DNA of 64,000 bases from Microbacterium yannicii PS01 (GTDB lineage Bacteria; Actinomycetota; Actinomycetes; Actinomycetales; Microbacteriaceae), in NCBI RefSeq assembly GCF_000304335.1, contig NZ_CAJF01000023.1, forward strand, positions 1 to 64,000. Reading direction: 5' to 3'. A program made the translations under genes and the position numbers. The notes beneath the pieces were generated by a model. The model was given only the letters and a program-made list of their open reading frames with translations, made no database searches and had not been told where the DNA came from. Positions 7,838 through 16,617 of this stretch are shown piece by piece (the stretch's first letter is position 1; every line of letters starts with the position of its first letter).

Positions 7838-7859
7838 CTATTGACTATGTGACCAATAG
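7838..7859. promoter_or_regulatory. TetR-type operator 1
   Basis: CTATTG-N10-CAATAG is an inverted repeat, centred between the divergent TetR and permease starts. It shares the core GTGACCAATA with the second site 23 bp further on. Confidence 0.6.
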
Positions 7860-7861
7860 TC

Positions 7862-7881
7862 CATTGGGCACGTGACCAATA
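7862..7881. promoter_or_regulatory. TetR-type operator 2
   Basis: The second copy reads ATTGG-N8-CCAAT and is offset 23 bp from operator 1, about two helical turns. That would put two repressor dimers on the same face of the DNA. Confidence 0.55.
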
Positions 7882-7911
7882 ACGCTGACGTTAGGTCCGG
7901 AGAGGAAGCTC

Positions 7912-9342
7912 ATGTCCCAGCTCCACACCGTCGACGACGAGTTCGTCGACACCGCAAGCCGGCCCGAGACGCGCGGCATCGAACTGATCGACGACGCCGA
8001 GCGGCACGGCCGGGCGCGCGACCTGTTCCTGGTCTGGGCCGCGCCGGGTGTCAGCATCCTGAACTTCACGGTGGGAGCGACGCTCATCCTCCTCGGGCTC
8101 GAGGTGTGGCAGGCGATCGCGGTGATCCTCGCCGCCTCGGTGCTGTGGATCCTCCCGGGCCTCATCGCGGCGAGCGGTCCCGCGGCCGGCACATCGGGCT
8201 CCGTCGTCACCCGTGCGATGTACGGGATCCTCGGCAACCGCCTGTTCGTGGCATTCGTGGGCTGGTTCATCGGAGCGGTGTTCCTCTCGCTCACCTGGCT
8301 CGCCTCTTCCTTCATGGGCGCCGACCTGCTGCGCCGGCTCGGGCTCGACGATCCGGTCTGGGTGCCGATCGGGGTGACACTGGTGGTCTCGGCCATCACG
8401 ATCCTCGTCGCGATCTTCGGTCACGGCCTGATCCTCCGGGCCTACCCGGCCATGGCGGCCGTGCTGTTCGTGATCTTCCTCGTCGTCGCCGGCTTCATCC
8501 TGCCGACGGTCGACTGGCAGTACGCGGCGCCCGTCCCGCTGAGCGGCGTCGAGGCGTGGTCGGCGATGTCCATCGGGTTCACGATCCTCGCGTCGACGCC
8601 GCTGTCGTTCATCAACAGCCCCGACATCGCCCGTTACCTTCCGCGTTCCACGAAGCCCGCGCATATCGCCGCCGCCACCGCGCTGGGCGGAGCGGTGCCC
8701 TTCATCGTCTTCACGACGATCGGGGCGCTGCTGGCGACCGGTCTCAGCGCGGCCGCCTTCGACTCCGGGATCGATCGAGCGCTGTTCGACCTGCTCCCCG
8801 GCTGGCTCGGACCGGTCCTCGTCGTCGGGGTCATCGTCAACACGATTGCGCTGAACGCCATGACCGCGTACACATCGAGCATGGCACTGCAGGCGATCGG
8901 GTTCCGCCTGCGCCGCATCCCTGCGGCGATCATCGTGGGAGTCGTGGGCACCGCGCTCACGATCTACCTGGTGCTGTCGTCGAACCTGCTCGAGGCAGCG
9001 AACCTGATGCTGCAGTTCCTCGTGGTCGTCTCGGGACCCGCGATGGCGATCTTCGTCGTCGACGTGCTGTTGCGGCGATACGCCTACGACGGAGTCGATC
9101 TCTTCGACGACCGGCGCGGAGGCCGCTACTGGTACACCGGCGGGTGGAGCATTCCCGGACTCACCGCGCTCTTCCTCGGCGGAGCGACCACCGCGCTGTG
9201 CCTCGCTACCGAGGTGTGGGCGGGGCCGATCGCGCAGGCGACCGGGTTCATCGATCTGTCGGTCCCGGCAGGCATGCTCGTGGCGGGGGTCCTGTACGCG
9301 CTCCTCGTGCGCACGCCGCTGGCGAAGGAGGGACGTCCGTGA
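7912..9342 (+). CDS. NCS1 family nucleobase/cytosine-type permease
   Basis: A 476-residue integral membrane protein of the nucleobase:cation symporter-1 family. About twelve hydrophobic helices run from residue 38 to the end, starting with LVWAAPGVSILNFTVGATL, typical of family helix 1. Members import purines, cytosine, hydantoins, allantoin or thiamine with H+ or Na+. The exact substrate is not readable, though the co-transcribed amidohydrolase suggests a cyclic amide or nucleobase-like compound. GGAGAGGA at 7898-7905 precedes the ATG. Its stop codon overlaps the next gene's GTG, so the two genes are translationally coupled. Confidence 0.92.
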   Translation: MSQLHTVDDEFVDTASRPETRGIELIDDAERHGRARDLFLVWAAPGVSILNFTVGATLILLGLEVWQAIAVILAASVLWILPGLIAASGPAAGTSGSVVTRAMYGILGNRLFVAFVGWFIGAVFLSLTWLASSFMGADLLRRLGLDDPVWVPIGVTLVVSAITILVAIFGHGLILRAYPAMAAVLFVIFLVVAGFILPTVDWQYAAPVPLSGVEAWSAMSIGFTILASTPLSFINSPDIARYLPRSTKPAHIAAATALGGAVPFIVFTTIGALLATGLSAAAFDSGIDRALFDLLPGWLGPVLVVGVIVNTIALNAMTAYTSSMALQAIGFRLRRIPAAIIVGVVGTALTIYLVLSSNLLEAANLMLQFLVVVSGPAMAIFVVDVLLRRYAYDGVDLFDDRRGGRYWYTGGWSIPGLTALFLGGATTALCLATEVWAGPIAQATGFIDLSVPAGMLVAGVLYALLVRTPLAKEGRP

Positions 9343-10973
9343 GCACGCTCTATCGCCACGGCCGCGTCTTCACCGCCGATCCGGATCCGGCTGCGGCATG
9401 GGCCGAGGCTTTCGTCGTCGACGGCGCAGTCATCGCCTGGGTGGGCGGTCAAGCCGACGCTCCCGGCGCCGACGAGACGGTCGACCTCGACGGCCGCCTC
9501 GTCCTGCCCGGATTCACCGACGCCCACACGCACCTCCTGATGATGGGGACCGCTCTGGGCGAGGTTCCGCTGACGGATGCGCGCAGCCTCGACGAGATCC
9601 AGGCACGACTCCGCGCCGCACGCGCCGCCGCCCCGGATGCGACGGTGCTGTGGGGCCGGGGCTGGCTCTTCGACTCCGTGCCCGGTGGCAAGCCGACGGC
9701 CGCGATGCTCGATGCGGCGGTGTCCGACATCCCCGTCTACCTCGACGCGAACGACTACCACTCCTGCTGGGTCAACTCGGCGGCGCTCGCCGAGCTCGGC
9801 ATCACGCGTGAGACGGTCGACCCGTTGGGCGGCGAGATCGTGCGCGATCGCGACGGCGAGCCGTCCGGCCTCCTCCTCGAGACTGCCGCCACGCAGTATG
9901 CATGGGCGCACCGCGACGCCGTCACGACCGACGCGGAACGGGATGCCGCGGCCGAGCGCGTCCTCGACGCGTACCTCGCGGCGGGCGTCACCGGCGCCGT
10001 CGACATGGCTTTCGACGATCTGGGGCTGGCTGCGTTCCAGCGAGCGCAGGACCGGCGCGGCGGCGTGCTTCCGCTCCGGATCGCCGCCCACTGGTTCGTG
10101 GCCAACACCGGCGACGATGCCGAGAATCTGGCGCAGGTCGCCCGCGCGGCGGAGCTGGCTCAGAGCCCCGCGACACCGTGGCTGCGCGTGGTCGGGATCA
10201 AGCTGGTGCTCGACGGGGTGATCGATGCGTGCACGGCGGCGATGCGGCATCCGTATTCGGACGGCACGAACGCCGCACCCATCTGGCCGGCCGACCGCCT
10301 CGACCCGGTGGTCGCGGCGGCCGATGCCGCGGGACTGCAGGTCGCTCTGCACGCGATCGGCGATCTCGCGAGCGATCTCGCCCTCGACGCGATCGAGCGG
10401 GCCGCGTCTGTCAACGGCGATCGCCCGCGGCGCCACCGCATCGAGCATCTCGAGTACGCGGCCCCGGGCACGGCTGAGCGCATGGCGCGCCTGGGCGTGA
10501 CGGCGTCCATGCAGCCGGTTCACGCCGACCCCGCCATCTTCGCGAACTGGGCGGAGATGCTCGGCGACGAGCGGGTGGACCGTGCGTTCCCGTGGCCGGA
10601 GTACGAAGACGCGGGCGCGCTGCTGGCGTTCTCGACCGATGCGCCCACGGCGCCGTACGAGGCGCTGGCCAACATGTACGTCGCATCGACCCGCGCTTCG
10701 GCCCTCGACGCGTCCGTTCCGGCCGTGCACCCGCAGTATGCGCTCCCGCTCGGGCGGGCGATCGGTCACGCGACGCGCGACGCAGCGGCGTCGGTGGGCG
10801 ACGACACCTGGCGCGGACGTATCGCACCGGGTTTCGCGGCGGACATCGTCGTGCTCGACCGCGATCCGTTCGCGCTCGGCGAGCCGGCTCTGCTCGAAGC
10901 CCGGGTGGTTCAGACGATCGTCGCCGGGCGCACGCGCTTCGAGGCTGACGCGAGCGAGCGAAGAGAGGCTTGA
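9339..10973 (+). CDS. YtcJ-like metal-dependent amidohydrolase
   Basis: A 544-residue cytoplasmic amidohydrolase of the YtcJ/COG1574 group. Metal ligands are visible: His63 and His65 in DAHTH, a later His in HAIGD, HRIEHLE, and the Asp in FSTDAPT near the end. The family hydrolyses amide or ester bonds of small molecules; natural substrates are mostly unknown. GTG at 9339 overlaps the permease stop by 4 nt (GTGA), so this is the catabolic partner of the transporter. An upstream continuation of the same open frame through the permease gene has no coding meaning. Confidence 0.9.
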   Translation: MSTLYRHGRVFTADPDPAAAWAEAFVVDGAVIAWVGGQADAPGADETVDLDGRLVLPGFTDAHTHLLMMGTALGEVPLTDARSLDEIQARLRAARAAAPDATVLWGRGWLFDSVPGGKPTAAMLDAAVSDIPVYLDANDYHSCWVNSAALAELGITRETVDPLGGEIVRDRDGEPSGLLLETAATQYAWAHRDAVTTDAERDAAAERVLDAYLAAGVTGAVDMAFDDLGLAAFQRAQDRRGGVLPLRIAAHWFVANTGDDAENLAQVARAAELAQSPATPWLRVVGIKLVLDGVIDACTAAMRHPYSDGTNAAPIWPADRLDPVVAAADAAGLQVALHAIGDLASDLALDAIERAASVNGDRPRRHRIEHLEYAAPGTAERMARLGVTASMQPVHADPAIFANWAEMLGDERVDRAFPWPEYEDAGALLAFSTDAPTAPYEALANMYVASTRASALDASVPAVHPQYALPLGRAIGHATRDAAASVGDDTWRGRIAPGFAADIVVLDRDPFALGEPALLEARVVQTIVAGRTRFEADASERREA

Positions 10974-10987
10974 CGCGGGGCGGAGGA

Positions 10988-11004
10988 TGTGTACAGTGTG
11001 AACA
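10988..11004. promoter_or_regulatory. Operator shared with the 18.6 kb TetR locus
   Basis: TGTGTAC-AGT-GTGAACA lies 29 bp before the DUF899 start. Extended to 18 bp it differs by one base from the sequence at 18656-18673 in front of the TetR/MFS pair. A possible -10 (TATTAT) follows directly, so bound repressor would block transcription. Confidence 0.55.
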
Positions 11005-11032
11005 TATTATCGCCCCGACCACGGAGGTCGTC

Positions 11033-11737
11033 ATGCTGAGCACATCCGTTCACCCGCTCCCGCCCGTCGCCGACGCCGAGACGTGGCGTCGCGAGCTGGA
11101 CGAGCTGCGCGTCCGTGAGAAGGCGGCGACGCGCGAGCTCGACGCGATCGCCGCGCAGCGCCGGCGGCTGCCGATGGTCGAGCTGCCCGAGTACACGCTC
11201 GTCGGCGAGGACGGTCCTGTTCGCCTCGCCGAGGTTTTCGGCGACCGATCCCAGCTCATCACCTACAGCCACATGTGGTTCGAGGGAAAGGAGTGGCAGT
11301 GCTCGGGCTGCACCGGGTACACGTCGCAGTTCACGCGACTGGACTTCCTCGAGCCCTATGACGCGAAGTTCGTGATCGTGACCCAGGGCCCGATCGACGA
11401 GGCGCTCGCCTACAAGGCCAAGGTCGGAAACCAGATGGAGTGGTACTCCACCGCCGACAGTCCCTTCGGTGCCGATATGGGCGCGCCGAAGGGCGCCGGC
11501 TTCGCGGTCAACGTCTTCCTGCGCGACGGCGACACGGTCTACCGGACGTGGCACACCGACGGTCGCGGCACCGAACAGCTCAGCCACACCTTTCCCCTCA
11601 TCGACCTGCTCCCGTACGGGCGGCAGGAGCCGTGGCAGGACTCGCCGGAGGGCTGGCCGCAGCACGAGACCTTCGACGGCTGGCTGAGCTCGCACAGGAT
11701 CGCCGAGCTGTACGGAGCCGGTTCGCGCGACGCCTGA
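11033..11737 (+). CDS. DUF899 family thioredoxin-like protein
   Basis: A 234-residue member of DUF899, a thioredoxin-fold family of unknown function. Visible family features are the N-terminal helical segment LRVREKAATRELDAIAAQRR, the block around HMWFEGKEW followed by CSGCTGY (a CxxC-type pair), and FLRDGDTVYRTWHT near the C terminus. CGGAGG at 11022-11027 supports the ATG; upstream in-frame starts would run through the operator. A TetR-type operator directly upstream matches those 7.7 kb away, suggesting induction together with the MFS exporter. Confidence 0.88.
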   Translation: MLSTSVHPLPPVADAETWRRELDELRVREKAATRELDAIAAQRRRLPMVELPEYTLVGEDGPVRLAEVFGDRSQLITYSHMWFEGKEWQCSGCTGYTSQFTRLDFLEPYDAKFVIVTQGPIDEALAYKAKVGNQMEWYSTADSPFGADMGAPKGAGFAVNVFLRDGDTVYRTWHTDGRGTEQLSHTFPLIDLLPYGRQEPWQDSPEGWPQHETFDGWLSSHRIAELYGAGSRDA

Positions 11738-11756
11738 GCTCACCGGGTAGGCCAGG

Positions 11757-12911
11757 ATGGAGCGGATGAGCGCTCAGCCTGCCACCCGCGTCCTTCGTGC
11801 GAGCCTCGCTGCCGGAGGCCTGTGGCTCCTGGTCGCCGCCGTGCGCGGCATGCTCTCCCAGGTCGCAGCCGGCCTCGCGGCGCTCGGCACCGTGATCCCG
11901 GACGTCGTCCCTCTCTCGGTCTGGCTCTGGCCAGGCGCCTGGCCGGCAGCGACGGTGATCATCGGCGCCGTGGCTGTCGCCGCCTGCCATGCGCTCTACA
12001 CGGCGGTGGTGGCACGCGACGGCTCGGCATCGGTCGTCGGATCGTGGTTCGCGGCTGTCGCGGCGGGCGCGACCGTCGGGCTCGCGTTCGATATCGCCGC
12101 GGGCTTGAGCTCGGTGATGATCGTGGGACCCCGCGGGCTGCTCGGCGGCGAGTTCGGGGCGACTGCCGCCGCGGGCGCGCTGTGGGGCCTTGTCGTGGGA
12201 TGGATGCCGGGGCTCCTCGCCGTTCGCCGTTCACCGCGGGCGGCGACCTCGCCCGTGCGGCGCTCCTGGTTCGCCGCGACCGCCGGTCTCGCCGTGGTCG
12301 CGGTGATCGCCGCGGCGATGGCGGGCAACGACGCCCAGCGCGCCTTCTACGAAGCCGCGGCCCAAGAGGAGGCCGCCCGTCAGCACGAGGCCGCGGACAG
12401 GATCGGCGCTGTGCCCGACCCGGCAGCGCAGGGCGATCCGGTTCCGGCTGAGGCCGCGGCATCCGCACCCCTCGACGCCCGATGGTGCACGGCGGAGCGC
12501 GCGACGCTTCTGCTCGGCGCGAGCGACGCCGCCACCGGCCACCGCATCCAGTCGGTGGAGCTGATGAACTTCTCCGACGCGCCGTGCGTGGTCGAGGGCT
12601 ATCCCGACATCGCCTTCGGCGACCAGAACGACCACCTGCTCGACGTCACGATCGAGCGGGGCAGCTCATTCATGGCATCCGATCCGGGTCCGCAGCGGAT
12701 CGAGGTGCCGGCCGGCGGATCCGCGGTGGCATCGCTGGGCTGGGACGCCGCATCCACACACGGGGCGCTCGTCGGCGCCACTCTGTGGGCGGCTCCCGTC
12801 GCCGGCATGACGCGGGGATCGTGGCCGGTCGAGCTCGACATCGTCGAAGGCGCGACGGTCGCCGTCACGGCGTGGCGAGTGCAGAACGGCCCGGCGGGCG
12901 GCGAAGGCTAG
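11757..12911 (+). CDS. Membrane-anchored DUF4232 protein
   Basis: A 384-residue protein with about five hydrophobic helices in residues 13-195, then an Ala/Glu-rich linker (about 198-235) and an extracytoplasmic DUF4232 domain. The domain begins around RWCTAERATLLLGAS and includes SVELMNFSDAPCVVEGYPDI, with the two Cys probably forming a disulfide. DUF4232 is common in secreted actinobacterial proteins and has no known activity. ATG 11757 and ATG 11766 are both possible; neither has a strong ribosome binding site. It ends 18 bp before the convergent lysozyme-fold gene. Confidence 0.78.
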   Translation: MERMSAQPATRVLRASLAAGGLWLLVAAVRGMLSQVAAGLAALGTVIPDVVPLSVWLWPGAWPAATVIIGAVAVAACHALYTAVVARDGSASVVGSWFAAVAAGATVGLAFDIAAGLSSVMIVGPRGLLGGEFGATAAAGALWGLVVGWMPGLLAVRRSPRAATSPVRRSWFAATAGLAVVAVIAAAMAGNDAQRAFYEAAAQEEAARQHEAADRIGAVPDPAAQGDPVPAEAAASAPLDARWCTAERATLLLGASDAATGHRIQSVELMNFSDAPCVVEGYPDIAFGDQNDHLLDVTIERGSSFMASDPGPQRIEVPAGGSAVASLGWDAASTHGALVGATLWAAPVAGMTRGSWPVELDIVEGATVAVTAWRVQNGPAGGEG

Positions 12912-12929
12912 CCTCGCCGTCCCCACCGC

Positions 12930-13862
12930 TCAGTACCAGTTCGTCGCCTGCGAGTGACCCCAGGCCGCGCACGGAGTGCCGTAGGCGCGGGAGATGTAGT
13001 CGAGGCCCCACGCGACCTGCGTCGCCGCATTGGTCTGCCAGTCCGAGCCGGCGCTGGCCATCTTGCTGCCGGGCAGCGCCTGCGGAATGCCGGTGGCACC
13101 GCTCGAGGCGTTGTAGGCCTGGTAGTTCCAGTTCGACTCCTTCTCCCACAGCGACGCGAGGCAGGAGAACTGATTGCCGCCCCAGCCGTAGTTCGCCGAC
13201 GCCAGCTGCTGCGCGGTGGCCTTCGCGCCTTCGGGAGTGTTCGCGGCTGCGAGGGCCGCTGCAGCCGCGGCGGCGGCTTCGGCCTGACGCTGCGCCTCGG
13301 CAGCGGCGGCAGCGGCGGCGGCGGCAGCCGCCTCTTCGGCGGCCTTCTGCGCGCGAGCGGCGTCGAGGCGCTCCTGGAGCGCGGCGACGCGGTCGGCGAC
13401 GACACGCGTCTCGGTCGACACCTCGTCCTCGACGTTGGGCAGCAGAAGGAGGGGGAGCACGTCGAGGTCGGCCAGGCGTTCGATCGCACCACGGAGGTCC
13501 GACGTCGGGACGGCGGTGCTCTCCGCGCCGAGGTCGAGCCCCGATCCGGTGATCTCGGCCGAGACGGCGTCGGCGTCGACGAGCGCGAGGCGCGCGTCCT
13601 GCAGCGTCGTCTCGGCGTCCGTCGTGATCTCGCGGAGCGTCTCACCTCCCGTCAGCGGCGTCGCGGTCGACGCGACGGCCGACAGCGCGGCCGGGGCCGC
13701 AGCGGCTGCGGCGGCGACGGTCGATGTCGATACGGCCGCGAAACCGGTCGTCGCGAGGACGCCCAAGGTCGCGCCGACGGCGACGAGGGGCACGAATCGG
13801 AGGCGCGAGCGGCGGGAACGGAGCGAACGGCGAGAGGGCGTGGACGAGTGATCTGAGTGCAT
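12930..13862 (-). CDS. Secreted lysozyme-fold (transglycosylase SLT-like) protein
   Basis: A 310-residue exported protein. A basic N terminus and hydrophobic segment (about 22-55) act as signal peptide. A middle region follows, with a coiled coil at about 150-210 made almost only of Ala, Glu, Gln and Arg. The C-terminal ~85 residues form a lysozyme-like domain: LWEKESNWNYQAYN with the likely catalytic Glu, SGATGIPQALPGSKMAS, and the WGLDYI...CAAWGH end. Similar domains occur in resuscitation-promoting and aggregation-promoting factors that cleave peptidoglycan. The ATG at 13862 is chosen because it precedes the signal peptide directly; its ribosome binding site is weak. Confidence 0.87.
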   Translation of the reverse strand: MHSDHSSTPSRRSLRSRRSRLRFVPLVAVGATLGVLATTGFAAVSTSTVAAAAAAAPAALSAVASTATPLTGGETLREITTDAETTLQDARLALVDADAVSAEITGSGLDLGAESTAVPTSDLRGAIERLADLDVLPLLLLPNVEDEVSTETRVVADRVAALQERLDAARAQKAAEEAAAAAAAAAAAEAQRQAEAAAAAAAALAAANTPEGAKATAQQLASANYGWGGNQFSCLASLWEKESNWNYQAYNASSGATGIPQALPGSKMASAGSDWQTNAATQVAWGLDYISRAYGTPCAAWGHSQATNWY

Positions 13863-14234
13863 GGGGGTACGTACGATCCTTCGGGTGGAGCACGCCGGCA
13901 GAGCGGCGTTGTGCGCCGTCGGGTCGGACGCACAAGTTCCCGATTCTGCGCACTCGATCTGGACGAGTCCTCCGGGTTCGCTGGGCGAATCGTGTACGCG
14001 GGGGAGCCGAGAGGCCCGCACGTGCGCGCTCGTGGGTCGGCTCGTGCGCGTACCCAGGCGGGGATTTCGCAGGACGCGACCCTCGAGCGGGCGACGCAGG
14101 CCGGGAGGTGTCTCCGCGGGTCAGCTCGTGCGGGTTGCGCGGTCGGGATTGCGCGGAAGATGCCCCTCGAACGGTCGCGCCAGCCGCCCAGACCAGGAGA
14201 TGACGGATGCCGGGGGCTGCGGCATCCGGATCCG
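13863..14234. other. 372-bp gap with no assigned gene
   Basis: This separates pgi from the downstream lysozyme-fold gene on the same strand. It is GC-rich with several short inverted repeats on the minus strand and would form the 5' leader of the lysozyme-fold gene. Open frames here lack ribosome binding sites. A c-di-AMP riboswitch was considered and not supported. Confidence 0.4.
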
Positions 14235-15917
14235 TCAGATCGTCCGGTGCGCGGTGTAGTACGCCAACAGCGCCTGAGTCGAGGCGTCCTGCGCGGTCAG
14301 TGCCTGCTCGTCGCCTTCGAGGGCCGGAGCGATCTGCATGGCGAGCTGCTTGCCGAGCTCGACACCCCACTGGTCGAACGAGTTGACGCCCCATACGACG
14401 CCCTGTGTGAAGGTGATGTGCTCGTAGAGGGCGATGAGCTGACCGAGCACCGCCGGGGTGAGCGCCGGAGCGAAGATCGACGTCGTCGGCTTGTTGCCGG
14501 CGAAGGTGCGAGCGGCCACCAGCGCTCCCGTCGTGCCTTCCGCCTCGACCTCGTCAGCCGTCTTGCCGAACGCCAGGGCCTTGGTCTGCGCGAGGAAGTT
14601 CGACAGGAAGAGCCCGTGCACGTCACGGCCGTCATCGGCGAGCGGGTACGCGGGGTTGGCGAAGGCGATGAAGTCCGCCGGAATGAGCCGGGTCCCCTGA
14701 TGGATGAGCTGATAGAACGCGTGCTGCCCGTTGGTGCCGGGCTCGCCCCAGAAGACCTCTCCGGTATCGGTCGTGACGGGGCTCCCGTCCCAGCGCACCG
14801 ACTTGCCGTTGGACTCCATCGTGAGCTGCTGAAGGTACGCGGCGAAGCGGCTGAGCTGCTGCGCATAGGGCAGCACGGCGTGCGACTGGGCACCCAGGAA
14901 GTTCGTGTACCAGACGTTGAGCAGGCCCATCAGCACCGGCACGTTGCGATCGAGCGGCGTCGTGCGCACGTGCTCATCGACGGCGTGGAAGCCGGCGAGC
15001 AGCTCGCGGAAGACATCGGGTCCGAGCTCGATCATCAGCGAGAGGCCGATGGCCGAGTCCACCGAGTACCGGCCGCCGACCCAGTCCCAGAAGCCGAACG
15101 CGTTGTCGGTGTCGATGCCGAACGCGGCGACCTTGTCGAGCGCGGTCGAGACGGCGACGAAGTGGTGGGCCACGGCATCCGTCTTCGCGTCGTCGCTGCC
15201 GTCGATCGCGCCCGCGCTCTCGAGGCCGGCCCACAGCCAGTCGCGGGCGAGGCGTGCGTTGGTCAGGGTCTCGAGCGTCGTGAACGTCTTCGAGGCGACG
15301 ATGAAGAGCGTGGTCTCGGGATCGAGCCCCGTGGTCTTCTGCGCCAGGTCGGTGGGGTCGATGTTCGAGACGAACCGGGCCTCTATGCCGGCGGTGGCAT
15401 ACGGCTCGAGCGCGGCCGAGACCATGACCGGGCCGAGGTCGGAGCCTCCGATCCCGATGTTCACGAGGTGGGTGACCTTCTTGCCCGTCACACCTGCCCA
15501 CTCGCCAGAGCGGACGCGGTCGGCGAATGCCGTCATGGCGTCCAGCACCGCGTGCACGTCGGCGTCGATGTCCTGCCCGTCGACGACGAGAGCGGGGGAT
15601 GCCGAGGCGGGGCGTCGCAGCGCCGTGTGCAGCACCGCGCGGTCTTCGGTGGTGTTGATGTGCTCGCCGGCGATCATGGCGGCGTAGCGCTCGGCGACGC
15701 CGGTCTGCTCGGCGAGGCGCACCAGGGCGGCGACGATGTCGTCGGTCACCAGATTCTTCGACAGATCGACGTGCAGGTCGGCGAGCGGCAGCGTGAGGCG
15801 CTCGACGCGCTGCGGATCCTCGGCGAACCAGGCGCGGAGATCAGGCGCGAACGCATCGCGGAGGGAGCTGAGCTCGGCCCAGGCGGACGTGGCGGTGGCA
15901 TCGACGGGGGCGGTCAC
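14235..15917 (-). CDS. pgi: Glucose-6-phosphate isomerase
   Basis: Cytoplasmic interconversion of glucose 6-phosphate and fructose 6-phosphate in glycolysis and gluconeogenesis. The 560-residue product has the expected length. Family signatures are intact: [14 protein letters not shown] in the first sugar-isomerase domain, [11 protein letters not shown], the PGI signature [20 protein letters not shown], the catalytic Glu region GEPGTNGQH, and a C-terminal lysine in ELGKQLA. GTG at 15917 is taken as start because it fits the family N terminus; an open frame to 16022 adds a basic tail unlike the family. Single gene with no close operon partner. Confidence 0.97.
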   Translation of the reverse strand: MTAPVDATATSAWAELSSLRDAFAPDLRAWFAEDPQRVERLTLPLADLHVDLSKNLVTDDIVAALVRLAEQTGVAERYAAMIAGEHINTTEDRAVLHTALRRPASASPALVVDGQDIDADVHAVLDAMTAFADRVRSGEWAGVTGKKVTHLVNIGIGGSDLGPVMVSAALEPYATAGIEARFVSNIDPTDLAQKTTGLDPETTLFIVASKTFTTLETLTNARLARDWLWAGLESAGAIDGSDDAKTDAVAHHFVAVSTALDKVAAFGIDTDNAFGFWDWVGGRYSVDSAIGLSLMIELGPDVFRELLAGFHAVDEHVRTTPLDRNVPVLMGLLNVWYTNFLGAQSHAVLPYAQQLSRFAAYLQQLTMESNGKSVRWDGSPVTTDTGEVFWGEPGTNGQHAFYQLIHQGTRLIPADFIAFANPAYPLADDGRDVHGLFLSNFLAQTKALAFGKTADEVEAEGTTGALVAARTFAGNKPTTSIFAPALTPAVLGQLIALYEHITFTQGVVWGVNSFDQWGVELGKQLAMQIAPALEGDEQALTAQDASTQALLAYYTAHRTI

Positions 15918-16059
15918 GCCCTTTACGGTACTCGTGCCGGGCGGCGTGTTGGTTTCGCGATGCTCACGACCGGACGCGGCCGGCTGTGAGCGAGTGGCCC
16001 GACATAGGACTCCGCGCGGCATCGCGAGTCACGCGCGCCAGGTCGCCTAGGGTGAGGCC

Positions 16060-16458
16060 ATGCCCGTGAGTCAGAGCCGCCGCGCCCGCGCGGCTCGCCG
16101 CCGGACGCGACGCGTTGCGGCGGCCGACAACGACCTCACCGGCGACGAGTGGGAGGCGATCGTCGAGGCCTGGGGCGCCTGCGCCTACTGCGGTGTCGGC
16201 GACGGACCGTTCCAGAAGGATTGCGTGCTGCCGATCTCGCGCGGCGGTCGCTACACGTTCGAGAACGTCGTCCCCGCGTGTCGCTCGTGCAACGCCAGCA
16301 AGTGCAACGACGAGGTCACCGGCTGGCTGCGCCGCAAGCGCCTCGACGAGCGCGCGTTCCTGCTGCGGCACGTCGAGATCCTTGCCGCGTGGCGGATGGC
16401 GGCGGTCGCTGCGCCCGCCGAGGGCGCGAGCGTCCCGACGCTACCGCCGACGCCGTAG
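16060..16458 (+). CDS. HNH endonuclease domain protein
   Basis: A 132-residue protein with a very basic N terminus (RRARAARRRTRR) and one HNH domain at about 40-95. CAYCG and CRSCN form the zinc-binding pair of CxxC knuckles, with the LPISRGGRYTFENVVPAC segment carrying the HNH-type core. The first His of the classical motif appears replaced, so activity is uncertain. Such small free-standing HNH proteins are common in actinobacteria without known targets. It starts 142 bp upstream of and divergent from pgi. Confidence 0.85.
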   Translation: MPVSQSRRARAARRRTRRVAAADNDLTGDEWEAIVEAWGACAYCGVGDGPFQKDCVLPISRGGRYTFENVVPACRSCNASKCNDEVTGWLRRKRLDERAFLLRHVEILAAWRMAAVAAPAEGASVPTLPPTP

Positions 16459-16464
16459 CGAGGC

Positions 16465-16545
16465 TCAGGCGGGCAGCTGCACGACCGTCACCGGGCGTCC
16501 GTCGATGCAACGGGCAGCGGCATCCGGCTCGTCCACGATGACCAC
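16465..16545 (-). CDS. Possible 26-residue ORF downstream of the hydrolase
   Basis: A GTG-initiated short frame encoding IVDEPDAAARCIDGRP and a hydrophobic end, in the same frame as the upstream hydrolase but after its TGA. The codon choice looks coding-like. There is only a weak AGGG before the GTG. It could be a tiny gene, an eroded C-terminal extension, or chance. Confidence 0.2.
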   Translation of the reverse strand: MVIVDEPDAAARCIDGRPVTVVQLPA

Positions 16546-16617
16546 GATCCCTGCGGCACCGGGCGCCCGGCGCGGCCTCCTCTGGCCGACGCTCGCCGCG
16601 ACTGCGCGTCCGCTCGC

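Noticed and set aside
7872-9338. Permease-amidohydrolase fusion protein
   Set aside because: One frame is open from 7872 to 10973, but up to 9338 it is an out-of-frame shadow of the permease gene. The real amidohydrolase start is GTG 9339.
13863-14234. c-di-AMP (ydaO-type) riboswitch before the lysozyme-fold gene
   Set aside because: Such riboswitches often precede cell-wall hydrolase genes, and a minus-strand piece near 14110-14135 faintly resembles the 3' half of the motif. The GGGTGAATC core and the 5' half are missing, so I do not call it.
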